Source: Elusimicrobiota bacterium (GTDB lineage Bacteria > Elusimicrobiota > Elusimicrobia > O2-12-FULL-59-9). Taken from it: a DNA stretch of 11,681 bases. How positions within the stretch are numbered: position 1 is the stretch's first letter; each line of letters opens with the position of its first letter. The notes beneath the pieces were generated by a model. That model did no database searches. It was not told where the DNA came from and saw only the letters and a list, made by a program, of their open reading frames with translations. The stretch covers positions 1 through 11,681 of the forward strand of contig JACQRQ010000105.1 of NCBI GenBank assembly GCA_016206405.1, read 5' to 3'. This document shows, in pieces, positions 1 to 6,508 of the stretch. The position numbers and the translations under genes were made by a program.

Positions 1-212
1 CTTTGAGATCGTATCCGTAGGACCGGCAAGTGTGCGCGGACAACCCTCTTTCCAAGGAAAGGTGCTTGAGAAATCCGGTTAAAATAGGTTCCGGCAAGGC
101 GGCTAACCTGAATTCCGCGGTCGCGGCGCGATTGCCGTCTCGTCGCGGCGGATTGCGCGGAATTCCGCGCGGGGCGCGCTGCGCTGAGAATTCCCCGGTT
201 GGGAAATTCGAA
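1..212. other. Non-coding region downstream of recA, rich in palindromes
   Basis: No convincing gene is seen here. The stretch lies 3' of recA (minus strand) and contains several inverted repeats: CTTTCC/GGAAAG at 48-61, a 16-bp perfect palindrome centred on GGAATTCC at 155-170, a matching GAATTCCGCG at 110-119 that pairs with CGCGGAATTC at 156-165, and a hairpin at 188-209 just past the recA stop. None is followed by a U-run on the minus strand, so a classical intrinsic terminator for recA is not shown. The edge of a neighbouring gene could lie to the left but none is readable. Confidence 0.5.
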
Positions 213-1289
213 CTAATGGGCGCCGACGGCGTGCTTCGGTTTGGGGGAAGCGGCGGCGGGCTTCTCGGCGGGCTTCTCGGCCGCCTTCACCGCGTCCTCC
301 GGAACCGGCCCGCTGCGGATGGCGGATTCTATCGCCTCCAGCACGGCGGGATTGTCGCCTAGAAATTTTTTGGCGCTTTCCCGTCCCTGCCCCAGCCGCT
401 CGTTTTTATAAAGATACCAACTGCCGCTTTTCTCGACGACCTGCTTGTCGACGCCCAAGTCCAGAGCGCAGCCCTCGCGCGAAATCCCATGGCCGTAAAG
501 CATTTCGAATTCCGCCGTGTGATAGGGCGGGGCCACCTTGTTTTTGACGACCTTGACCCGCACGCGGGAGCCGACCACCTCGTCGCCGATCTTGATGTTT
601 TCGATGCGGCGTATATCCAGGCGCACCGAGGAATAAAACTTGAGCGCCATGCCGCCGGTGGTCGTTTCCGGGTTGCCGAACATCACGCCGAGTTTCATGC
701 GGATTTGGTTGATAAAAACAAGGCAGGTCTTGGTCTGGGCGATGGCGGCCGTCAGCTTTCGCATGGCCTGGGACATGAGGCGCGCCTGCAGCCCCATGTG
801 GCTGTCGCCCATCTCCCCCTCGATCTCGGCACGGGGCACCAACGCCGCCACGGAGTCGATGACGACGATATCCAAAGCCCCCGAACGGATCAGACGCTCG
901 GTGATCTCAAGCGCCTGCTCCCCGGAATCCGGCTGGGATATCAAAAGGTTGTCGATATCCACGCCCAGCTTCTGGGCGTAGAGCGGGTCCATCGCGTGCT
1001 CAGCGTCGATGAAAGCGGCCATGCCCCCCGCCTTCTGGGCCTGGGCGATCGCGTGCAGGCTCAAAGTGGTTTTGCCCGAGGATTCCGGGCCGTAAATCTC
1101 AACCACGCGGCCGCGCGGAAGCCCTCCGACGCCCAGAGCCATATCCAGGGTCAGAGATCCCGTAGGAATGACTTCCACCTTGATTTTGCCGGATTTATCT
1201 CCCAGCTTCATAATCGCTTCGCGGCCGAACGCCTTTTCAATCTGTGTCAGCGCCAAATCCAGGGCTTTCAGTTTTCCATCTTTGGTCAT
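213..1289 (-). CDS. recA: Recombinase RecA
   Basis: This is the DNA strand-exchange ATPase of homologous recombination, which forms filaments on single-stranded DNA and, in bacteria with an SOS system, promotes LexA self-cleavage. The 358 residues are close to the usual 350 or so. Visible signatures are the Walker A GPESSGKT at 67-74, the AEHAMDP stretch at 96-102, a Walker B-like DIVVIDSVAAL at 140-150, the L1 region around 157-165 and the NQIRMKLGVMFGNPETTTGG segment at 194-213. The ATG at 1289 is preceded by GGAGGAG with 7-nt spacing (plus-strand 1297-1303), so the start is secure. The C-terminal tail (about 332-358) is Ala/Pro/Lys-rich with AEKP repeats and is net basic, whereas the tail of E. 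coli RecA is acidic. Identification is certain; no recX follows within the window. Confidence 0.98.
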   Translation of the reverse strand: MTKDGKLKALDLALTQIEKAFGREAIMKLGDKSGKIKVEVIPTGSLTLDMALGVGGLPRGRVVEIYGPESSGKTTLSLHAIAQAQKAGGMAAFIDAEHAMDPLYAQKLGVDIDNLLISQPDSGEQALEITERLIRSGALDIVVIDSVAALVPRAEIEGEMGDSHMGLQARLMSQAMRKLTAAIAQTKTCLVFINQIRMKLGVMFGNPETTTGGMALKFYSSVRLDIRRIENIKIGDEVVGSRVRVKVVKNKVAPPYHTAEFEMLYGHGISREGCALDLGVDKQVVEKSGSWYLYKNERLGQGRESAKKFLGDNPAVLEAIESAIRSGPVPEDAVKAAEKPAEKPAAASPKPKHAVGAH

Positions 1290-1326
1290 GGGGGAGCTCC
1301 TCCGTGAAGTGTGCGACGGTCGAATT

Positions 1327-1335
1327 ATTATATCA
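1327..1335 (-). promoter_or_regulatory. Extended -10 promoter of recA
   Basis: Read on the minus strand, this is TGATATAAT, a TGn plus perfect TATAAT. No good -35 is seen 16-18 bp upstream, as expected for extended -10 promoters. Transcription would begin near 1320, giving a leader of about 30 nt that carries the recA Shine-Dalgarno. A 7-bp inverted repeat (GCGACGG at 1313-1319, CCGTCGC at 1347-1353) flanks the -10 nearly symmetrically and could be an operator; it does not look like a classical LexA box. Confidence 0.65.
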
Positions 1336-1365
1336 AATAAGGCGCGCCGTCGCGGCGGAAACGGC

Positions 1366-2361
1366 TTAACTCTGGCTTTTTTTGGCGGGAAAGTTGACTA
1401 TGATCGAGCTGTCGGAGCGGAAATACTGGTGCATGGTTTTTCCAACGGAAGCGATCAACTCTTTGGCGCGGCGATAGCTTGAGTTTTTTCCGGTCAGGAC
1501 GCAGATGATATAATCGCCCTCGGGCGTATACACGATGCCCACGTCATGGCAGGCCTGCCTGAGAAGGCCGGTCTTGTGCGCGATCTGCCACCCATAGGGG
1601 AGCCCCGTGGCAAGACGCTTGCGCGTCGGAAGCTTCTTCATTAACTCGGTCATGATTTCGCTGGCCGTGGGACTGACCAGCTCCTTGCGGTAAAGCTTCT
1701 CCAAAAACATGCCCATTTCGGCGGCGGTCGTGTAATTTTCGCGGGAGACTCGCCCGCTCGACAACGACAATCCTTCGGGATTGACCTGCGTGGCCCTGAA
1801 GCCGAAGCGCGGGAGCTCCTCCTGAAACGCCGCGAAGCCGACGGTGTCGATGGCCATCTTCATGGCCGTGTTGTCGCTTTCCGTGATCATCCATTGAATA
1901 ACGTCCCGCAGGGTGAATTTCGAGCCATCCCGGAACCATTTCAGGCGGCCGGAGCCCCCCATGCGATAGCGCCGGTTGACGGCGATGCGCTTGTCCAGGC
2001 TGAGCTTGCCCTCTTGGACTCGCTGAAAGACGGTCGCCATAATCGGCAACTTGACCAAACTGGCGCTGGGAAACACCTCATTTTCGCCGTAAGTCCACAC
2101 CCGGTCGTTCCTTAAATCCTTTATATAGATTCCCACCTTCCCGGGATTGCGCTGTATCCTTTCCTGGACCGAGGCGATCATCGTTTGCCACGCCTCTTCC
2201 ACAGGATAGGCGGAGGACTCCTTGGGCGGCTCCAGCGGGCCCCCCCCGCCCAAAGAAACGCTGGAAGAGGGGTTTTCATACCACGCCGCCAAGTCCGCGC
2301 CGATATATGCGGAAAGGAAGCCCACAACTGCCGCCAGAAGGACTATAAGCAGGTTTCGCAT
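1366..2361 (-). CDS. Membrane-anchored class A beta-lactamase-like serine hydrolase
   Basis: This belongs to the beta-lactamase/transpeptidase fold family (Beta-lactamase2 type). It has 331 residues. Residues 4-24 are a hydrophobic signal anchor, followed by a Pro/Gly/Ser linker (about 30-55) and the catalytic domain. The active-site set is present: SxxK as SLVK at 101-104, SDN at 162-164 and KTG at 263-265. The omega-loop ExxLN is not recognisable; the aligned stretch reads NPEGLSL (194-200), where E196 could stand in for the general base but the Asn is absent. It may therefore be a weak lactamase or a peptidoglycan-directed hydrolase rather than a resistance enzyme. The ATG lacks an SD and sits 7 nt after a -10 box. 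It ends 76 bp upstream of the recA start with no obvious terminator between, so read-through into recA is possible. Confidence 0.87.
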   Translation of the reverse strand: MRNLLIVLLAAVVGFLSAYIGADLAAWYENPSSSVSLGGGGPLEPPKESSAYPVEEAWQTMIASVQERIQRNPGKVGIYIKDLRNDRVWTYGENEVFPSASLVKLPIMATVFQRVQEGKLSLDKRIAVNRRYRMGGSGRLKWFRDGSKFTLRDVIQWMITESDNTAMKMAIDTVGFAAFQEELPRFGFRATQVNPEGLSLSSGRVSRENYTTAAEMGMFLEKLYRKELVSPTASEIMTELMKKLPTRKRLATGLPYGWQIAHKTGLLRQACHDVGIVYTPEGDYIICVLTGKNSSYRRAKELIASVGKTMHQYFRSDSSIIVNFPAKKSQS

Positions 2362-2368
2362 AGGCTGA

Positions 2369-2397
2369 CTTATAGTACTTTAGCAGCAAAATGTTAA
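2369..2397 (-). promoter_or_regulatory. Promoter of the serine hydrolase gene, probably leaderless
   Basis: On the minus strand, TTAACA (2392-2397) and TATAAG (2369-2374) are separated by exactly 17 bp. Only 7 nt lie between the -10 and the ATG at 2361, so the predicted transcription start falls on or next to the start codon. No Shine-Dalgarno is present. Confidence 0.55.
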
Positions 2398-2436
2398 ATT
2401 TTCAAGTCCTTTTTTTGTGACTTAAGATACGGTGGC

Positions 2437-2457
2437 AAAAGCGCCTTTATTTGGCGC
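2437..2457 (-). terminator. Intrinsic terminator of the paralogous pair
   Basis: On the minus strand, GCGCC and GGCGC form a 5-bp GC stem around an AAATAAA loop, followed immediately by TTTT (plus-strand AAAA at 2437-2440). It lies about 125 bp beyond the stop of the gene at 2582-3304. Polarity and U-run match transcription from that gene. Confidence 0.5.
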
Positions 2458-2477
2458 CTCGCAGAGCGCGGCGCGCT

Positions 2478-2523
2478 TGGCGTGCCAGCCCCTTCGCTCC
2501 GCGAAGGGACGATGGCAGCGCCA
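2478..2523. repeat. Long imperfect hairpin (46 nt)
   Basis: The outer arms TGGCGTGCCA (2478-2487) and TGGCAGCGCCA (2513-2523) pair over 10 bp with one bulged base. The inner arms CCCTTCGC (2490-2497) and GCGAAGGG (2501-2508) pair perfectly over 8 bp around a 3-nt loop. It sits between the 3' end of the paralogous pair and its terminator. It could be an RNA-stabilising 3' structure or a dispersed REP-like element; the window has no second copy. Confidence 0.5.
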
Positions 2524-2581
2524 GCGGCGCGTGACGAGGCACTCGCTCCGGATGCCGGGGGTGAGACCACCGGCCTCCCGG

Positions 2582-3304
2582 CTAGTACCGGAAGCGCGGC
2601 GAAGGAGGGATCGGCTCGGACGTTTCCGCGGATTTGCCTTGAATTTCTTTCTCCGCTTTTTTCGCCCGCCTGTTCTTGGAGGGAGAGATGATGCCTATAG
2701 CGCCAAATAGGGAGCCGATGAAGGCTCCAAAAGCCGCGATGGCCACGATTGCCGGCGCCCCGAAAGCCAAACCGAGGCCGACAACGGCGGCGGTCACGAT
2801 AAGACCGATGACGGTCGCCGGATGGATGCGGCTGCGCGCTCCTTTATAGATGAGGGCAGGCCCGCCCACAAAGGCGGCCAGCGCCCCTAAGCCGGCGCCC
2901 GCCAACGCATCGAAGGAAACCTCGCCGAAGGAGCGTACCTTGGAAAGATTGAGCAATTGTTTTTTGGCCCCGTTAGGCTTGTCTCCGGCCTCTTTTTTAG
3001 GCAACAAGGCGGCCGGTATCGTGATCCCGAATTTATCGCTGAACTTGGAATCGGTTTGCTCAGCCGCCTCCTCAGCGGCTTTGGATAGAGGCGCCGCGCC
3101 GTCTGGCGCGGTGACCGGCGTCTGATCGTTGGGCGCCTGCGCCCCGTCCCACTTGGCTTGCTGTTCTTGAGCCAGCTTCAAAAGCAAATCTTCATCATTT
3201 GGAACGCTGAATTGATCTTTGGGATGAACAGGACGCGCCTGGGCGGAGCCGAGGCTCGCCGCCGCGATAAAACCTACCAATAACCAAAACCCTGCTTTTT
3301 TCAT
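2582..3304 (-). CDS. Secreted/membrane protein with glycine-rich hydrophobic C-terminus (paralogue B)
   Basis: No known family is recognised. The 240 residues show a signal peptide (MKK start, hydrophobic core 6-20, cleavage likely after AQA at 21-23), a hydrophilic Ala/Asp/Lys-rich middle region (about 24-125), then three hydrophobic, small-residue-rich segments at about 132-153, 163-182 and 183-207, and a basic tail. The start is supported by TAGGAG 6-7 nt before the ATG. It shares layout and motifs with its upstream neighbour: PKD at exactly 28-30 in both, DGAQA at 53-57 versus 52-56, and GPALIYKG at 148-155 versus GPGLIIDG. They are therefore tandem duplicates. The 57-bp gap suggests one transcript. 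Function unknown; the glycine-rich helices suggest membrane insertion or oligomerisation. Confidence 0.72.
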   Translation of the reverse strand: MKKAGFWLLVGFIAAASLGSAQARPVHPKDQFSVPNDEDLLLKLAQEQQAKWDGAQAPNDQTPVTAPDGAAPLSKAAEEAAEQTDSKFSDKFGITIPAALLPKKEAGDKPNGAKKQLLNLSKVRSFGEVSFDALAGAGLGALAAFVGGPALIYKGARSRIHPATVIGLIVTAAVVGLGLAFGAPAIVAIAAFGAFIGSLFGAIGIISPSKNRRAKKAEKEIQGKSAETSEPIPPSPRFRY

Positions 3305-3361
3305 TTTAATCTCCTATGAATCGAAACTTCCGGCGAAACAGCTTTGAAACACGGACTTCAC

Positions 3362-3964
3362 CTAAATACCTTCCAGCTTCTCAAAAAGGGAGGCCATAAG
3401 ATCTATCGCCTTGTCGGCCCCGAGAATCAAACCCAGGCCGGCGGCGCAGGCGGCGACGATGCCGAAAATCGGCCAACCGAAGATCGGTCCGATGGACCAA
3501 AAAAGCGCGCCCAACACGGCCCCGGCCGCCATCTCTTTCGGGCTGGAGACAGCGTAGCCGTCGATGATCAGGCCGGGCCCCATCACCGCGGCAAGATAGG
3601 GACCGGTAAAAATACCCAAAGCATGGTCTTTTAAAGCGTCCAAGACGGGAGTTTTTTGGGATTGGCTCTTGTGCTTCTGGGGTTTTTCAGGTTTCGAAGA
3701 GTCGTGTCCTTTTCCGCCGGAATCAACGCTTCCGCCCCCTTTCGAGGAATCCTTCTTAGAACCGGCGCCGCCTGGAACGGCCTCCGGCTGCGCCTTGGCT
3801 TGAGCTCCATCATAAAGCGTCGCATGCTCGGCCATGATGCCCATCCACTTCTCATCAGCCTCAATCATGGCGGGGTCTTTGGGTGGCAGGGGCTTGCCCT
3901 GCGCCGCGGCAGCCTGCAAGCAGAAAACCACGCAGGCGGAAAGATAAACCGGACTTTTCTTCAT
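3362..3964 (-). CDS. Secreted/membrane protein with glycine-rich hydrophobic C-terminus (paralogue A)
   Basis: No known family is recognised. With the chosen ATG at 3964 the protein is 200 residues: a signal peptide (about 1-22), a conserved N-terminal stretch with PKD (28-30) and DGAQA (52-56), a low-complexity Gly/Ser/Lys linker (about 64-104), and hydrophobic segments at about 116-134, 146-163 and 164-182. A longer frame begins with TTG at 3982 and an alternative ATG is at 3967. I prefer 3964 because GGGGA at 3970-3974 is spaced 5 nt from it and because MKK then aligns with the start of the downstream paralogue. It is the first gene of a two-gene minus-strand unit, divergent from the heme-protein operon. 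Function unknown. Confidence 0.7.
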   Translation of the reverse strand: MKKSPVYLSACVVFCLQAAAAQGKPLPPKDPAMIEADEKWMGIMAEHATLYDGAQAKAQPEAVPGGAGSKKDSSKGGGSVDSGGKGHDSSKPEKPQKHKSQSQKTPVLDALKDHALGIFTGPYLAAVMGPGLIIDGYAVSSPKEMAAGAVLGALFWSIGPIFGWPIFGIVAACAAGLGLILGADKAIDLMASLFEKLEGI

Positions 3965-4111
3965 CATATTCCCCGCAACCAACTCATCAACTATATTTTA
4001 TTTATCCACAGCAGCCCTCGCATGAGCCCAAAGGGCAAATTTTAAACCTCAATGGACCTACTCCCCCATAGGTCCAAAGTCCCGGCTCGGTTTGAGGGCG
4101 GCCGGAGGCGA

Positions 4112-4143
4112 AGTGATAGAGTGGTATAGTGGTAAAGTGACGG
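4112..4143 (+). repeat. Four tandem imperfect 8-bp repeats
   Basis: AGTGATAG, AGTGGTAT, AGTGGTAA and AGTGACGG follow each other without gaps and share AGTG plus a following purine. The array ends 45 bp before the -10-like box of the heme-protein gene, a position suitable for an activator or repressor array. It could also be slippage-derived. Confidence 0.6.
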
Positions 4144-4187
4144 AGGGGCAGGGCCCAACACAGGTGCAATGCCTCTCTCATTTTTGG

Positions 4188-4193
4188 GATAAT
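4188..4193 (+). promoter_or_regulatory. -10 box of the heme-protein operon, probably leaderless
   Basis: GATAAT is followed by 6 nt (attgtc) and then the ATG at 4200. No Shine-Dalgarno is visible at a usable distance, and no strong -35 is present 17 bp upstream. Confidence 0.45.
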
Positions 4194-4199
4194 ATTGTC

Positions 4200-4961
4200 A
4201 TGAGCAACCAAACCGAGAAAAATTCAACAGACGACAACAAGGCGGCCCCGGCCGCTTTCACCCCGGACGTATTGGAAAAGGGCGCCCCCAAGAACGGCGT
4301 GCGGCAGGTTTTGGACGCGCGCTTGTTTTTCCAGCTCCAAGTCTTCAGCGGCGGCCGCGACAACGCTCCTTTGATCAAAGCCTTGCAGGACAACGGCATC
4401 GAAGGCGTCCTCTATGAGGACATCCACGACCCCTCAGGCGTCGGGCTGCTGACGTTTAACGCGGACCCTGATTTTTTCATTGGCCGGCTTCGCCCCTTGC
4501 TCATCCACGAGCCTTTCGCCCAACTGACCATCAAACCCGAGTTCAGCATGCTGGGCCGGACCTATTCTTTGGGCTATGAGCAGGACCTGGAGGACTGGCT
4601 TCTCCACAAGCCCCGGCGCACCGCCCTCAACCCCGCCTGGCCGTGGGCCGTTTGGTACCCGCTGCGCCGCAGCGGCGCTTTTACCGAGCTTCCCCACCCG
4701 GAGCAGATGGAAGTTCTCAAAGAGCACGGCATGATCGGCAGGGCCTTCGGCCAAGCCGACTTGTCGCACGATATTCGCCTGGCCTGCTTCGGCATGGACC
4801 CAAACGACAATGATTTCGTCATCGGGCTGACCGGCAAAAAACTCTACCCCCTCTCCGCCACGGTCCAAGCCATGCGCAAGACCAAGCAGACCGCCAATTA
4901 CATCGAGAAAATGGGGCCCTTCTTCATCGGGAAAGCCGCCTGGCAAAGCCCCGCGAGCTAA
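4200..4961 (+). CDS. Chlorite dismutase / HemQ-family heme protein
   Basis: A Cld-superfamily protein of 253 residues from the ATG at 4200. The family includes chlorite dismutases and coproheme decarboxylase (HemQ/ChdC). Residues 1-33 are a polar, probably disordered leader; two ferredoxin-like halves follow (about 34-120 and 145-247). Family features visible here are WYPLRR at 152-157, EHGMIG at 175-180 with H176 as the likely proximal heme ligand, the FGMDPNDNDFVIGL stretch at 197-210, and MRKTKQTANYIEKMGPFFIG at 225-244. In Firmicute ChdC a Tyr and a Lys four residues later are catalytic; here Y153 is kept but the +4 position is Arg (R157). That makes coproheme decarboxylation possible but unproven. 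It has no signal peptide and is expected to be cytosolic. It heads an operon, 8 nt before the adenosyltransferase. Confidence 0.86.
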   Translation: MSNQTEKNSTDDNKAAPAAFTPDVLEKGAPKNGVRQVLDARLFFQLQVFSGGRDNAPLIKALQDNGIEGVLYEDIHDPSGVGLLTFNADPDFFIGRLRPLLIHEPFAQLTIKPEFSMLGRTYSLGYEQDLEDWLLHKPRRTALNPAWPWAVWYPLRRSGAFTELPHPEQMEVLKEHGMIGRAFGQADLSHDIRLACFGMDPNDNDFVIGLTGKKLYPLSATVQAMRKTKQTANYIEKMGPFFIGKAAWQSPAS

Positions 4962-4969
4962 AACAGCCG

Positions 4970-5512
4970 ATGCGCATCTACACAAAAACCGGCGACGCGG
5001 GGAAAACGGGGCTGCGCGGCGGCAGCCGCGTCTCCAAAAACCATCCGCGTGTGCGCGCCTACGGCGAGATCGACGAGCTCAACGCCTGCCTCGGCCAAGC
5101 CCTGGCCGAGCTTCCCCCGGGGGACGACTTCAGTCCGATGGGATCGCTGTTGACCGGCGTGCAAAACAGCCTTTTTGCCATCGGCGCCGAGCTTGCCGAT
5201 CCGGAGTCAAGCCCCTCGCGTAAATCGTTGGACGCGGCCGAAACCAAAAATCTGGAGAAGGCCATCGACGCCTACACCCAACCCGTTCCGGTCTTGAAAA
5301 CTTTCATCCTTCCCGGCGGAGCCCGGTTTGCGGGGGCGCTGCACGCCGCGCGCTGCGTCTGCCGCCGGGCCGAAAGAGAAGTCGTGGCGCTCGGAAAGGC
5401 GTCCCCCTCGATTCTCAGCTATCTCAACCGCTTATCCGACCTGCTTTTCACCCTCGCCCGATGGGTCAACTATAAGCTCAACTTCCCCGAAACCCCTTGG
5501 ACGGGAAAGTAA
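4970..5512 (+). CDS. pduO: Cob(I)alamin adenosyltransferase, PduO type
   Basis: The enzyme transfers the 5'-deoxyadenosyl group of ATP to cob(I)alamin or cobyrinate, making coenzyme B12, in the cytosol. The 180-residue length and motifs are typical of PduO/MMAB: TKTGDAGKTGL at 5-15 (ATP binding), RVRAYGEIDELNA at 27-39, FILPGG at 112-117, RCVCRRAER at 128-136 and YLNRLSDLLF at 151-160. The substrate-contacting Arg/Glu cluster (R132, R133, E135) and the Asp of SDLLF are intact. It begins 8 nt after the stop of the heme protein with no good SD, suggesting translational coupling. No B12-dependent mutase or cobalamin-biosynthesis gene is in view, so the partner enzyme lies elsewhere. Confidence 0.94.
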   Translation: MRIYTKTGDAGKTGLRGGSRVSKNHPRVRAYGEIDELNACLGQALAELPPGDDFSPMGSLLTGVQNSLFAIGAELADPESSPSRKSLDAAETKNLEKAIDAYTQPVPVLKTFILPGGARFAGALHAARCVCRRAEREVVALGKASPSILSYLNRLSDLLFTLARWVNYKLNFPETPWTGK

Positions 5513-5536
5513 CTGGCCCCCGGCTTCCGCTTTTAA

Positions 5537-5542
5537 TAAAAT
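5537..5542 (+). promoter_or_regulatory. -10-like box directly before the ABC ATPase
   Basis: TAAAAT is followed by 6 nt (acgctc) and the ATG at 5549, with no Shine-Dalgarno between. No clear -35 is seen 17 bp upstream. It may give an internal, leaderless transcript for the ABC pair within the larger unit. Confidence 0.4.
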
Positions 5543-5548
5543 ACGCTC

Positions 5549-6508
5549 ATGCCGGAGCCCATCGTCCTCATTTCTAATTTGAGCTACGCCTATCCCTCTT
5601 CCTCGGGCCCGGGCCGGCTCGCCCTGAAATCAATCGACCTTTCCGTTGAAAAGGGCGAAATCTTCGGTTTTCTTGGTCCCAATGGTTCCGGCAAAACCAC
5701 GCTGTTTCGAATTCTTTCCACCTACTTTCTGCCGGAGGCGGGCCAAATCCGCGTTCTGGGACTTGAAATGCGCCGCCACATTCAGGAAATCCGCCGCAAT
5801 ATCGGCGTCGTCTTTCAATATCCAAGCCTTGACCTCAAATTGACGGCCTCTGAAAATTTGAGACACCAGGGCCATCTTTACGGGCTTTACGGCGGCCTCC
5901 TGACCCAAAGGATGGCGAGGCTTCTGGACCTTTTGGAGCTCTCCGAAAGATCCGGGGAGCGGATCGAAAATTTCTCTGGAGGCATGCGGCGGCGCCTGGA
6001 AATCGCCAAATGCCTCCTTCACCGCCCCCAAATGCTTCTCTTGGATGAGCCGAGCACTGGGCTGGATCCCGGCGCGCGTAGAAATCTCTGGAGCCTGCTG
6101 AAAAACCTCAATCAAAACGAAGGCGTCACCATTCTCTTGACCACTCACCTGATGGAAGAAGCGGATCAACTGGACCGCATCGCCCTTTTAAACCACGGGC
6201 AATTGGTCAAAGTGGACGCGCCGGCCGCGCTCAAAAAAACCATCGGCGGCGACGTGGTGCGTATCAGCGCCTCAGAAGCCGCCAGTTCCTCTTTACTGAC
6301 CGATATCCGGGCCAAATTCGGCGGCGAGCCGGTGCTTTTGGACGGGCTCATTCATCTGGAAATCAAAAACGGCCATCAATTCATCCCTCAATTGGTCGAG
6401 GCTTTTCCGGGGCGCATAGAGGCCGTGAGTCTCGGCAAACCGACCCTGGAAGACGTTTTCATCCATTATACGGGACAGGCGTTTTGGGAAAAAACGGGAC
6501 AGGCATGA
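5549..6508 (+). CDS. ABC transporter ATP-binding protein (DrrA/CcmA type)
   Basis: The nucleotide-binding subunit of an ABC-2 exporter, 319 residues. It shows Walker A GPNGSGKT at 43-50, Q-loop Q90, signature FSGGM at 142-146 (a variant of LSGGQ), Walker B MLLLDEP at 162-168 and H-loop H200. Beyond about 230 there is a C-terminal accessory domain ending in PTLEDVFIHYTG (298-309), the hallmark of the DrrA/CcmA (DUF4162-bearing) exporters. Its stop overlaps the permease start as ATGA, so the two are co-translated and should assemble into one transporter. Substrate cannot be told from sequence; this type exports lipids, drugs or polysaccharide, and some relatives accompany cytochrome oxidase assembly genes. 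Confidence 0.95.
   Translation: MPEPIVLISNLSYAYPSSSGPGRLALKSIDLSVEKGEIFGFLGPNGSGKTTLFRILSTYFLPEAGQIRVLGLEMRRHIQEIRRNIGVVFQYPSLDLKLTASENLRHQGHLYGLYGGLLTQRMARLLDLLELSERSGERIENFSGGMRRRLEIAKCLLHRPQMLLLDEPSTGLDPGARRNLWSLLKNLNQNEGVTILLTTHLMEEADQLDRIALLNHGQLVKVDAPAALKKTIGGDVVRISASEAASSSLLTDIRAKFGGEPVLLDGLIHLEIKNGHQFIPQLVEAFPGRIEAVSLGKPTLEDVFIHYTGQAFWEKTGQA

Larger units (their letters stand above)
3965..4199. promoter_or_regulatory. Divergent intergenic regulatory region
   Basis: This 235-bp stretch separates two divergent units. Toward the minus strand there is a possible -10 TATAGT (plus-strand 3990-3995) with no clear -35. At 4053-4076 a perfect 8-bp inverted repeat (TGGACCTA/TAGGTCCA, 8-nt loop) is present. 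At 4112-4143 there are four tandem imperfect octamers. At 4188-4193 a GATAAT lies 6 nt before the ATG at 4200. No gene is seen; a plus-strand frame open from 4092 is only an upstream extension of the heme-protein gene from a TTG. Confidence 0.5.

Noticed and set aside
489..1307. Long plus-strand open frame (272 codons) opposite recA
   Set aside because: It is the antisense shadow of recA in GC-rich DNA; the translation is His/Arg-rich with no recognisable domain, and recA is certain.
1290..1365. LexA box upstream of recA
   Set aside because: No CTGT-N8-ACAG or GAAC-N4-GTTC type site is present; only a different 7-bp inverted repeat is seen.
3965..3982. TTG start giving six extra residues to the upstream paralogue
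   Set aside because: The ATG at 3964 has a better-spaced GGGGA and matches the MKK start of its duplicate.
4434..4985. Minus-strand open frame of 183 codons opposite the Cld-family gene
   Set aside because: Antisense shadow of a protein with clear family motifs.
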